Assembly: GCA_017941735.1 (NCBI GenBank)
Contig: JAGAVW010000030.1
Location: forward strand, 1 to 49,148
Reading direction: 5' to 3'
Length of the DNA stretch: 49,148 bases
Source: Solobacterium sp.
Lineage (GTDB): Bacteria; Bacillota_I; Bacilli_A; Erysipelotrichales; Erysipelotrichaceae
Each line of letters opens with the position of its first letter. Positions within the stretch are counted from its first letter, which is position 1. This document shows, piece by piece, positions 16,811-24,144 of this stretch. The position numbers and the translations under genes were made by a program. The notes beneath the pieces are model-generated. The model was not told the DNA's origin. It did not search any database and was given only the letters and a program-made list of their open reading frames with translations.

Positions 16811-17624
16811 ATTCGTAGTCGTGAATGAATGCGTAAAAATCTAATTCTTTTTGTTTGTCATTTTCCGAAATGGTTCCAATGGTATGGGCATAGAAGATGA
16901 ATTCTTCTTCGCCATCCAAATGGAATTTCTCATTACAGATGGCTTCGGTTACTGCACCAATTGCACAACCACCTAAGCCAATGGAAGTGCTCGCAAGATA
17001 TAAGTTTTGCGTAATGTGTCCTGCATCGACCATCGCAACACTATGGGTATAGATGCCATAGCGCCACTCTGCACGATACGGAACCACACTATAGTAAAAG
17101 ACAACGCTTGCCTTATTTGCCCATACTTGTCCTTGTAAGGAAGGTCCAATAAAGCTTGGTAAATCTTCAGCTTCTTCAATACATTCAATCTCATGGCGCA
17201 TTGGTAAGTAATGATAGAAGCCACTCTTTAAGCCATCCACATATTGAATCGCAAGATAGGTTTCAAATTCATGACGCGCGCCACCACATGGAACAGTACG
17301 TAATGTCGCATACTTTTTCCCACGTGTTCCTTTTACGCCTTGTGTGCACCAAAGAAGATAAGATAGTTCGAGTAAACTAATATTTTCTTGGGTATAAACG
17401 CGATGCGACTCGCGTGTATTGATAATGTGTAAGAAATCATTGTCGATATTTAAATCTTCAAAATTAGTCGGTAAAGCGATTTGTGTTTGACACATTGGTT
17501 CTTTTACAAGAGGGGGTTGTGGTTTTTTGAGTTCTTGGTCGGTTTGGTAAGAAGGATCTTCAATGCTTGGATGCATGAATGCACGACCTTCTTTGATGCG
17601 CTGTTCAATTTCTTTTTGATCCAT
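16809..17624 (-). CDS. SagB/ThcOx-family nitroreductase-like dehydrogenase
   Basis: 271 aa FMN-dependent oxidoreductase of the SagB/ThcOx branch of the nitroreductase fold. Visible marks are TRESHRVYTQENISLLELSYLLWCTQGV, the PCGGARHEFETYLA segment and the late LASTSIGLGGCAIGAVTE. SagB relatives oxidise azolines in peptide maturation, but no precursor, cyclodehydratase or transporter gene is near, so a stand-alone reductase is more likely. GGAGGC precedes the ATG. It lies 29 bases after cysE with no terminator between, so it can be the third gene of the cysteine unit. Confidence 0.82.
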   Translation of the reverse strand: MDQKEIEQRIKEGRAFMHPSIEDPSYQTDQELKKPQPPLVKEPMCQTQIALPTNFEDLNIDNDFLHIINTRESHRVYTQENISLLELSYLLWCTQGVKGTRGKKYATLRTVPCGGARHEFETYLAIQYVDGLKSGFYHYLPMRHEIECIEEAEDLPSFIGPSLQGQVWANKASVVFYYSVVPYRAEWRYGIYTHSVAMVDAGHITQNLYLASTSIGLGGCAIGAVTEAICNEKFHLDGEEEFIFYAHTIGTISENDKQKELDFYAFIHDYE

Positions 17625-17653
17625 AAATGATGCCTCCGATAATAGATTTTTAC

Positions 17654-18466
17654 TTAATCATTCTTATTTATATAGTAAAGAGTAGTTCCTTCGGGGACGG
17701 AATGGGTTAACCAGACACTTCCACCAATCACACTGTGATCTCCCACATAGGTATCTCCACCAAGAATGGTCGCATTTGCGTAAATGATGACATCATTCCC
17801 AATATCTGGATGACGTTTGCCACCTTTCATTGGATTTCCATTTTCATCCAGTTCAAAACTCTTTGCGCCAATGGTGACACCTTGATAAAGTTTGACGTGG
17901 TCACCTAAGTGGGCGGTTTCACCAATGACAACACCGGTTCCGTGATCAATACAGAAATAGGAACCAATCGTTGCGCCAGGATGAATATCAATACCGGTTT
18001 TAGAATGGGCATATTCGGTAAAGACACGTGGAATATAGGGCACGCCTAAATCATTTAAGACATGCGCTAAGCGATAAATCATAATCGCATAGAAGCCAGG
18101 ATACGTTAGGATGACTTCGGCGCGATTAAAGGCAGCTGGATCACCAAGATAAATCGCATCGACATCGGTCAATAATACTTCCTTAATGTTTGGGAGTGCT
18201 TCTAAGTAGGCATGGACATACGCTTCAATTTCCATGTTTGGTTTTGCGTTATGAAATTGAAAAGCGACACGTAATTGATTCGCCATGTGTTCTTCTATAA
18301 AAGAAAGACAACCTTCTTGGCTATATTTTTTAAAACGATAAAACCGTGGAAACAATAAAACAATACTCGCATCGAGTAAATCAAGAATTAAATCCCGATC
18401 TGGTATTTCGTTATTTTCAGTCACTTTTTCGCAACCTATTTCATTTAATTTTGAGAGTATATCCAT
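17654..18466 (-). CDS. cysE: serine O-acetyltransferase
   Basis: 270 aa. Transfers acetyl from acetyl-CoA to L-serine, making the O-acetylserine used by CysK. The N-terminal helical part precedes a left-handed beta-helix of hexapeptide repeats (GIDIHPGATIGSYFCIDHGTGVVIGETAHLGDHVKLYQGVTIGAKS), with the conserved catalytic Asp-His in IDHGTG. GAAAGGAA precedes the ATG. It starts 12 bases after the cysK stop, so the two are one transcript. It lacks the GDGI cysteine-feedback tail region seen in enterobacterial CysE, like other short Firmicute (EpsC-type) forms. Confidence 0.93.
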   Translation of the reverse strand: MDILSKLNEIGCEKVTENNEIPDRDLILDLLDASIVLLFPRFYRFKKYSQEGCLSFIEEHMANQLRVAFQFHNAKPNMEIEAYVHAYLEALPNIKEVLLTDVDAIYLGDPAAFNRAEVILTYPGFYAIMIYRLAHVLNDLGVPYIPRVFTEYAHSKTGIDIHPGATIGSYFCIDHGTGVVIGETAHLGDHVKLYQGVTIGAKSFELDENGNPMKGGKRHPDIGNDVIIYANATILGGDTYVGDHSVIGGSVWLTHSVPEGTTLYYINKND

Positions 18467-18478
18467 AGTTATTCCTTT

Positions 18479-19414
18479 CTATTCGTCTTGAAAAAGAGGT
18501 GTGGAAAGATAACGGTCTCCACTATCTGGTAGTAACACTACAACAACCTTTCCTTCGTTTTCTTCTTTTTGGGCAATGGCGATACCTGCTGCTAGAGCCG
18601 CACCACTAGAAATACCAACAAGAATGCCTTCTGTTTTTCCAAACATCTTTCCATATGTAAAGGCATCTTCATCATTGATAGGCATCACTTCATCATAAAG
18701 AGCGGTATCAAGTACAGTGGGGATAAAGTTTGCGCCAATGCCTTGAATCTTATGTGGACCTGCTTCCCCTTTGGATAAAAGAGGAGAAGCGCTAGGTTCT
18801 ACAGCCACAAGCTGTAATTGTGGATTTTTTTCTTTCAAATATTTACCAGTACCGGTAAGGGTGCCACCTGTACCGACTCCTGCCACAAAGAAGTCGACCA
18901 TCCCATCTGTATCGTTCCAAATTTCAGGTCCGGTTGTTTTATAGTGCATTTGCCAATTGGCAGGGTTATCAAATTGTCTTGGAATAAAACTATTTGGATT
19001 TTCTTTCGCAAGTTCTTCTGCCATTTCCACAGCGCCAGCCATCCCTTTTGATGCAGGCGATAAAACAATTTCTGCCCCATAAGCTTTGAGTAATTGTCTA
19101 CGCTCGACGCTCATGGATTCTGGCATGACAAGAATGGCGCGATAGCCTTTTGCCTTCGCAACGGCAGCTAAACCAATACCGGTATTTCCAGAAGTTGGTT
19201 CGATGATGATGCTATCTTTGTTTAGTAATCCTTTTTCTTCCGCATCTTCAATCATCGCTTTCGCAATCCTATCTTTTACAGATCCAGTAGGATTTAAATA
19301 TTCTAATTTAACGAGTAGTTTTGCGTGTAAGTGGAATGCCTCTTCGACATTTTTCGCTTCAAAAAGAGGGGTATTTCCTATTAAGTCAACAAGTGATGTG
19401 ATAATCTTTGTCAT
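18479..19414 (-). CDS. cysK: cysteine synthase A (O-acetylserine sulfhydrylase)
   Basis: 311 aa PLP enzyme making L-cysteine from O-acetylserine and sulfide. The PLP lysine is K47 in LNPTGSVKDRIA; the substrate loop is EPTSGNTGIG; the phosphate-binding GVGTGGTLTGTGKYLK and the late GISSGAALAAG are intact. AAAGGAA precedes the ATG. It is the first structural gene after the polycysteine leader peptide and terminator at 19491-19615, so its expression should rise when charged Cys-tRNA is scarce. Confidence 0.95.
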   Translation of the reverse strand: MTKIITSLVDLIGNTPLFEAKNVEEAFHLHAKLLVKLEYLNPTGSVKDRIAKAMIEDAEEKGLLNKDSIIIEPTSGNTGIGLAAVAKAKGYRAILVMPESMSVERRQLLKAYGAEIVLSPASKGMAGAVEMAEELAKENPNSFIPRQFDNPANWQMHYKTTGPEIWNDTDGMVDFFVAGVGTGGTLTGTGKYLKEKNPQLQLVAVEPSASPLLSKGEAGPHKIQGIGANFIPTVLDTALYDEVMPINDEDAFTYGKMFGKTEGILVGISSGAALAAGIAIAQKEENEGKVVVVLLPDSGDRYLSTPLFQDE

Positions 19415-19457
19415 TTTGATTCCTTTCTTTCCTTTTTCATTTAAGGATATTTATTAA

Positions 19458-19482
19458 AGATGCATAACGCCTAATCGCATCT
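19458..19482 (-). other. second hairpin between attenuator and cysK
   Basis: AGATGC (19482-19477) pairs with GCATCT (19463-19458) on the minus strand, with TTAATAAAT after it. It lies downstream of the terminator and upstream of the cysK ribosome site; it may protect the read-through mRNA. Confidence 0.35.
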
Positions 19483-19490
19483 AATTCTAA

Positions 19491-19521
19491 AAAACTCACC
19501 TTCTAAAAAAAGGCGAGTTTT
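19491..19521 (-). terminator. attenuator terminator of cysK leader
   Basis: Minus strand: AAAACTCGCC (19521-19512, segment 3), loop of 11 bases, GGTGAGTTTT (19500-19491, segment 4), then TTAG. Ten base pairs including one G-U. Segment 3 can instead pair with GGCGATTTTT (19550-19541, segment 2), one mismatch over ten positions, which would prevent termination. Confidence 0.75.
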
Positions 19522-19540
19522 AGTCATGTATGAGTATGAT

Positions 19541-19586
19541 AAAAATCGCCGTATCTTACCGCATACAACAACAGATATTTGCGATT
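19541..19586 (-). promoter_or_regulatory. antiterminator/protector region of the cysteine attenuator
   Basis: Minus strand. Segment 1 is AATCGC (19586-19581) plus TATCT (19577-19573), lying in leader codons 10-15. It pairs with AGATA (19556-19552) and GCGATT (19549-19544) of segment 2. The three Cys codons are in the loop. Segment 2 can alternatively pair with terminator arm 3. A ribosome stalled on Cys codons would cover segment 1 and free segment 2; one resting at the stop codon would cover segment 2. Confidence 0.65.
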
Positions 19587-19615
19587 CTTGCGTCTGTTAC
19601 TACGATCTTTAACAT
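19556..19615 (-). CDS. polycysteine leader peptide of the cysK attenuator
   Basis: 19-codon ORF, MLKIVVTDARIANICCCMR, with three consecutive TGT (Cys) codons at positions 15-17 (19573-19565) and a TAA stop at 19558-19556. The ATG lies exactly six bases after the TATATT -10 box, so the mRNA should begin at the start codon; no Shine-Dalgarno is possible. The stop codon sits at the base of segment 2 of the attenuator. Three Cys codons in a 19-codon frame directly ahead of cysK-cysE, with terminator and antiterminator in the right order, are strong support for a regulatory leader. No protein family evidence is expected for such a peptide. Polycysteine leaderless leaders are known in mycobacteria; I know of none described for this group. 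Confidence 0.75.
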   Translation of the reverse strand: MLKIVVTDARIANICCCMR

Positions 19616-19621
19616 GAATTC

Positions 19622-19651
19622 AATATAAACCTTTCTTAAAATACCTGTCAA
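19622..19651 (-). promoter_or_regulatory. strong sigma-A promoter of the cys unit
   Basis: Minus strand TTGACA (19651-19646), 18 bases, TATATT (19627-19622); an overlapping TTATAT gives 17 bases. Followed by GAATTC and the ATG of the leader peptide. It is back to back with the VanY-like promoter at 19672-19700. Confidence 0.75.
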
Positions 19652-19671
19652 GAATTCGATGTGTTCCATCC

Positions 19672-19700
19672 TTGAATAAAAGCCATTTCTTCATTATGAT
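19672..19700 (+). promoter_or_regulatory. sigma-A promoter of the VanY-like gene, near-leaderless
   Basis: TTGAAT (19672-19677), 17 bases, TATGAT (19695-19700), then seven bases and ATG at 19708. Predicted leader of about one base. Confidence 0.7.
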
Positions 19701-19707
19701 TATTCAT

Positions 19708-20481
19708 ATGAAAAAAACGATATTTGGAGCTTTATTATTTGTCTTCTCTGTTGCCTTGGCAGTTGGGTTATTTTTACGTTTTGTGTTAGGTTATCCACAA
19801 GAAAAACCAGAACCAACCCCAGAGCCAACCGTAGAACCTACGCCAGAACCAACCCCAACGCCCGAGCCAACCATCGATCCAAGTGTATTTACGGATACGA
19901 ATAGTTTACTTGTTGTGGCAAATAAAAAACATAAATTGCCAGAAGGCTATGAGCCAAGTGATTTGATTGATGTGAATACGGTAGGGGGTAGAGGAACCAT
20001 TGCGCCTATGATGCGCCAAGAAGCTGCAGAAGCAGTAGGGAAAATGACAGAAGCCGCAAGGAATGATGGCGTGAACTTAGTCTTTAGTTCTGCTTATCGT
20101 AGTGAGAGTTACCAAAGTCAGCTCTACAATAACTATGTCGCGCAATATGGAGTTGAACGTGCTGATCGTATCAGTTCGCGTCCTGGCTATTCGGATCACC
20201 AAACAGGACTTGCCTTAGACTTTATTGAAGGAGGCGCAGCCGACTTTAATACCGCCTTTGAAGAAACAGCTTCCGGTAAGTGGCTTTATGAACATGCGCA
20301 TGAATATGGATTTATTATGCGTTATCCAAAAGACAAAGAAGAAATCACTGGTTATAATTATGAGCCTTGGCATTTCCGCTACATTGGTGTGGAATATGCC
20401 ACAAAGATTTATGAAGTAGATCCATTCTATTCCTTTGAAGAATACTTTGGCGTAGAAGGTGGAAGGGAATACGCAGAATAG
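19708..20481 (+). CDS. VanY-type D-alanyl-D-alanine carboxypeptidase, membrane anchored
   Basis: 257 aa. Residues 5-28 form a membrane anchor, then a proline/glutamate repeat linker (PEPTPEPT, about 34-57) reaching into the wall, then the VanY (peptidase M15B) domain. Zinc ligands are H164 and D171 in SDHQTGLALDF and H222 in EPWHFRY, with E219 as catalytic base; RSESYQSQLYNNYV is also typical. It removes the terminal D-Ala of peptidoglycan stems, so it is a wall-trimming enzyme rather than proof of vancomycin resistance; no vanHAX genes are near. In-frame starts further upstream coincide with the -35 and -10 boxes, so the ATG at 19708 is preferred. The next gene starts two bases after its stop codon. 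Confidence 0.9.
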   Translation: MKKTIFGALLFVFSVALAVGLFLRFVLGYPQEKPEPTPEPTVEPTPEPTPTPEPTIDPSVFTDTNSLLVVANKKHKLPEGYEPSDLIDVNTVGGRGTIAPMMRQEAAEAVGKMTEAARNDGVNLVFSSAYRSESYQSQLYNNYVAQYGVERADRISSRPGYSDHQTGLALDFIEGGAADFNTAFEETASGKWLYEHAHEYGFIMRYPKDKEEITGYNYEPWHFRYIGVEYATKIYEVDPFYSFEEYFGVEGGREYAE

Positions 20482-20482
20482 T

Positions 20483-21028
20483 ATGTTAAAGAATTATATC
20501 CTTTCCTTTTTATCCATCGAATTATCTAAGTTGTTGGTGATTCCGACAATCGCTATTTTCATTTTGATTTTTATCTATCCAAAAAATCCACTGCCCATTT
20601 TAAAAATTGTTTTAATTATCTTAGCGATTTGGCTTGGTGGGGTAATGGCGTATAACTACTATAAAAAATATGAATTGAAGAAGAAGTTACGCAATATTAA
20701 AAATGTGGATGAATATGATACGGCAGTGATGTTAGGGAAAAACTTTCTTGCGGAAGATCGTATGTTGGTATACCAAAACAAAGATATATTTGAAGAAAGT
20801 TATGATCATATCACACGCATTTATAAAGAAGATGGAAAAAAAGGAAATGTGAATTTGCGTTGTGTATTACAAGATAAAGAAGTTGTGATACCAACCGGGT
20901 CCCTTCTTCAAGCACAACGGACAGTTGCGTTTATGAAACGTAAAAACGATGGGATTGTATTAGAAAATATTGAACCAAGTGGAGATGGGAAACTGCATAC
21001 CATTGATCAAATCAAGATAGATGCTTGA
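20483..21028 (+). CDS. hypothetical membrane protein
   Basis: 181 aa, family not recognised. Two hydrophobic helices (about 12-33 and 38-58) are followed by a soluble domain with mixed strands (NVDEYDTAVMLGKNFLAEDRMLVY, HITRIYKEDGKKGNVNLRCVLQDKEVVI), like a small membrane-tethered PH-like or SHOCT-free sensor. The frame is open from a GTG at 20459, but the ATG at 20483, placed one base after the VanY stop, is the simpler coupled start. The last 22 bases overlap the convergent addA gene. Confidence 0.65.
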   Translation: MLKNYILSFLSIELSKLLVIPTIAIFILIFIYPKNPLPILKIVLIILAIWLGGVMAYNYYKKYELKKKLRNIKNVDEYDTAVMLGKNFLAEDRMLVYQNKDIFEESYDHITRIYKEDGKKGNVNLRCVLQDKEVVIPTGSLLQAQRTVAFMKRKNDGIVLENIEPSGDGKLHTIDQIKIDA

Positions 21029-24000
21029 TGATGTAAACTATAGATATACGTTTCAATTTTATGAGAAGGATATAAGAGGGTAAGAGCTCTTTCATAAGCG
21101 CGTAACTGATTCTGGTAACGCGTTTTTATTTCTTCAAGCGCAATCGCATCCGTTTTAAAATCAATCAGGATGATAGTATCTTTCCCGATGGCCACAAAGT
21201 CCATCGTTCCAATCATTCGTGTATTGGCTTCTACGTCTTCGACATAGAATGGATATTCTTTATGGATTTCCATTTCTAAGGCACGCTTATAAAGTTCACT
21301 TTCTCCAAAGGATAAAATGTTTAATTGTTCTTGTTTTCTTAAATGGAATGGTTTAAGGTCTTCTTCTTTCCATAAAGTATTTGGGAGTTGTTCTAAGACT
21401 TCATGGATATGCGTCCCATAAGTTGTATTACGTTCCTTAGATTCAAAATCTAAATCGGGTAAGGTATCGATTTCGTGCTCACTAGGTTTTATTAAAGAAG
21501 GATAAGTAGAAACCGTTTCTTTAAAGGTTGGTAAGATAACTGCTGCTTCTTTTGCTTGTGGGGTATAGGTTGGGGTAACAGGATAGGTTTCAATCACTTC
21601 ATAGAGATCTTTTATAGGTTGTAAAGCACTTGTGATTAAGCCGGTCATCCCTTTTCGTTTATTGATATCAAAAGGGAATAAATTTTCTTTATAAGGTTGT
21701 GCATTTTTCTTTACATCCACAATATAAAGTTTTTCTTCTGGACGCGTTAAGGCAACATAGAGTAAACGTGTATATTCTTCTAAGTCTTCATAGTTTGCTT
21801 TTTGTTCGATTAAGATGCGTTGCACACTTTTACGAGTCGTACGATATTCCATCTGCATCGCTTTTAAACCTAAGAAGGCTTCATCATTTACCATCACAAA
21901 ATCTTGTTTGTCTTGGTCGTGATTTTGACCTGTGCTCCATAAGAAGACAATAGGATATTGTAAACCTTTGGATTGGTGAATGGTGGTGACAGTCACAACA
22001 TCATCATCTTTCCCTTTCGAGATGGCTTCACTTGATTTTTCATGTTCGGATATTTCCATCATTCCTAATAAGTCATAAAGTTGATACCCTTGTCTTTCTA
22101 GGGTAATGACTTGTTCATAAAGATAATCAAAGTTGGCGCGCTCTTTTTGGGTAGCTTGTTCAAAGAAGTGAGGATAAGAAATCAGCGCATCCAAAAAGGC
22201 CATGAGTCCTTTTTCTTTCGCAATACGTTCAAATGTTTTTAAGTCTTCAAAGATTGGATGTTGTGTTTTTTGTAAGCCTTCCAAAATGGAACCATATTGA
22301 ATTTTTAATTGCGCCAATTCTTCATCTTCCATATGGTAAAGAGAAGAAGTTAATACCGAGACAAGAGGAACCTCTTCATTTGGATTCAAGATGGCTTTTA
22401 GAAGGGCAACGATGGTTAAACATAAACGCGAGCGATAGAAGCCTTCTTTTGCGTCTAAGTCATAAGGAATTCCATAAGTATCAAAGACGTAACGTAAGCT
22501 AGGTTTATCTTGGTGTGAGCGTACTAAAACCGCAATGTCTTTATAGCCATACCCTTGGGAGTTGAGGTTTTGTATTTCATAGGCGATGTAGTTTGCCTTT
22601 TCTTTTTTGGCATCCAGTTTAACTTCTTCATTTTCTGGTTCAATTAAGATTAGTTTGACGGGGTTAGGACTCTTTTCTTCTTGGTAGGCTGCACCAATGG
22701 TCACTTCATCTTCTTTGGTATAAGTATCTTCAAAACCACCAATATTCATAAGTCTTGTAAAGAGAAGATTATTCCAATCAACGATGGTTTGTTTGGAACG
22801 ATAATTATGTTTTAAGACAATGGATTCTTCGTTTTGATCTTTACGAAGAGCACGCATTAGGGCTGGCTTTGCTTGACGAAAACGGTAGATGGATTGTTTG
22901 ACATCACCTACACGGAATAAGGAGCCTGGCTTAGCGAGCTTTTCCAACATGGCATTTTGTAAGAGGGAAGTATCTTGGAATTCATCGACCATGACTTCTT
23001 CAAAGGTTTGGCGATATAATTTCGCAATCGCATCGTCATTTGCGGAAAGGATTTGCCATGCGTAAAATTCCATATCTGTAAAATCCATGCAGGCATCTTC
23101 TTGTTTGCGTTGTTGGAATAGATGATACGTATCTAAGGCAAGGGTAAGGAAGGCATCATTAAATAAGACGAGTTGATTTTCATCTTCAATGAGCGTTTTT
23201 GAATCATAAAGAATTTTGGTGATATCTTCAATCGCATCGTAGAATTCGGTTCTTAATTGTGTGTAAGGTTCTTTTTTCTGCATGGTTGGGATGAGGAGTT
23301 GTTCGCCAAAAGTTTTAAATGCTTCGCGATACATATCGTAATCCTTAGCTTTGAGATACGTTTCACAGTTTATAAGACGAATTCGATTTTCTTCTAAGGT
23401 TGTAAGCTTTTCTTCTTCTAGGTCTAATTGTTTCGCCGCCTTAATACATAGTTCTAATTTCTCTTTTGCGATGAGATAGAGCTCTAGATGATAGGCCATG
23501 AAGTGGGTATATAAATCATTCGGTAATTCTTTTAAGGAATGAATGGTTTGGTATTGATGGCGGGCATCCAAGAACCATTTTTCTGGATCTACACTACTGC
23601 GTGCGTGTTGTACAATTGTCGAAATAGCTTCAAATAACTTGGTATAGTCTTCACTACGCGAAGAAGTATAAAGAAGTAATTGAAGAAGCGTATTTGAATT
23701 TTCCTTATAGAAATTATTAAAGGCAGTAAGAAAAGCTTGGTATAGGAGTTGTTGTTTTTTTCCTTCGTTTAAGACATTTAAAGAAAGGGCAGGGTTTAAG
23801 CCCAATACACTGGAATACTTTTGAATGATTTTTAAACAAAAGGAATCAATCGTTGTGATATTTGCTTGGTCTAATAAAATGAGTTGTTCTTCCAGATAGG
23901 CGGAATCTTCGGTATGGTCTAATTCTTCAAGGAAGCGTAAGGCGATTCGGTTTTTCATTTCACCTGCAGCCGCTTCCGTAAAGGTGACAGCGAGAATCCG

Positions 24001-24144
24001 ATCAATCGGCACGCGATCTATTAAACAACGTTTAATTAAGCGCTCTACTAAGACTCTTGTTTTTCCAGCACCAGCAGAGGCAGAAACCAATGTATTTTTG
24101 CCTAAATGATTGACCGCATATTCTTGTTGGGCATCCATTTTCAT
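21007..24144 (-). CDS. addA: ATP-dependent helicase/nuclease subunit A (AddA/RexA)
   Basis: 1045 aa. UvrD-type 3'-5' helicase and nuclease subunit of the AddAB (RexAB) double-strand-break repair complex. Walker A is SASAGAGKT (21-29), Walker B/motif II VDEFQDTS, later VTTIHQSKGLQYPIVFLW (motif V) and LLYVALTRPEEKLYIV (motif VI). The C-terminal PD-(D/E)XK nuclease shows TMDFVAIGKDTIILIDFKTDA and QLRAYERAL. Shorter than B. subtilis AddA (about 1230 aa). AAGGAGGG precedes the ATG, which overlaps the addB stop as ATGA, so the two are coupled. Confidence 0.93.
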   Translation of the reverse strand: MKMDAQQEYAVNHLGKNTLVSASAGAGKTRVLVERLIKRCLIDRVPIDRILAVTFTEAAAGEMKNRIALRFLEELDHTEDSAYLEEQLILLDQANITTIDSFCLKIIQKYSSVLGLNPALSLNVLNEGKKQQLLYQAFLTAFNNFYKENSNTLLQLLLYTSSRSEDYTKLFEAISTIVQHARSSVDPEKWFLDARHQYQTIHSLKELPNDLYTHFMAYHLELYLIAKEKLELCIKAAKQLDLEEEKLTTLEENRIRLINCETYLKAKDYDMYREAFKTFGEQLLIPTMQKKEPYTQLRTEFYDAIEDITKILYDSKTLIEDENQLVLFNDAFLTLALDTYHLFQQRKQEDACMDFTDMEFYAWQILSANDDAIAKLYRQTFEEVMVDEFQDTSLLQNAMLEKLAKPGSLFRVGDVKQSIYRFRQAKPALMRALRKDQNEESIVLKHNYRSKQTIVDWNNLLFTRLMNIGGFEDTYTKEDEVTIGAAYQEEKSPNPVKLILIEPENEEVKLDAKKEKANYIAYEIQNLNSQGYGYKDIAVLVRSHQDKPSLRYVFDTYGIPYDLDAKEGFYRSRLCLTIVALLKAILNPNEEVPLVSVLTSSLYHMEDEELAQLKIQYGSILEGLQKTQHPIFEDLKTFERIAKEKGLMAFLDALISYPHFFEQATQKERANFDYLYEQVITLERQGYQLYDLLGMMEISEHEKSSEAISKGKDDDVVTVTTIHQSKGLQYPIVFLWSTGQNHDQDKQDFVMVNDEAFLGLKAMQMEYRTTRKSVQRILIEQKANYEDLEEYTRLLYVALTRPEEKLYIVDVKKNAQPYKENLFPFDINKRKGMTGLITSALQPIKDLYEVIETYPVTPTYTPQAKEAAVILPTFKETVSTYPSLIKPSEHEIDTLPDLDFESKERNTTYGTHIHEVLEQLPNTLWKEEDLKPFHLRKQEQLNILSFGESELYKRALEMEIHKEYPFYVEDVEANTRMIGTMDFVAIGKDTIILIDFKTDAIALEEIKTRYQNQLRAYERALTLLYPSHKIETYIYSLHHQASILI

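Noticed and set aside
16809..17624. Thiazole/oxazole-modified peptide cluster because of the SagB-like enzyme
   Set aside because: No cyclodehydratase (SagC/D, YcaO), small precursor or ABC exporter is found around it; neighbours are cysteine genes and a peptidase.
19415..19660. T-box riboswitch upstream of cysK
   Set aside because: No T-box sequence (TGGNACCGCG) or stem I signature is present on the minus strand; the polycysteine ORF and mutually exclusive hairpins explain the leader better.
19672..19707. Upstream start codons for the VanY-like gene
   Set aside because: The TTG at 19672 is the -35 box and the ATG at 19696 lies in the -10 box, so neither should be part of the mRNA.
19708..20481. 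Vancomycin resistance locus
   Set aside because: VanY-type peptidases are common in wall turnover; no vanS/R, vanH, ligase or vanX gene is near.
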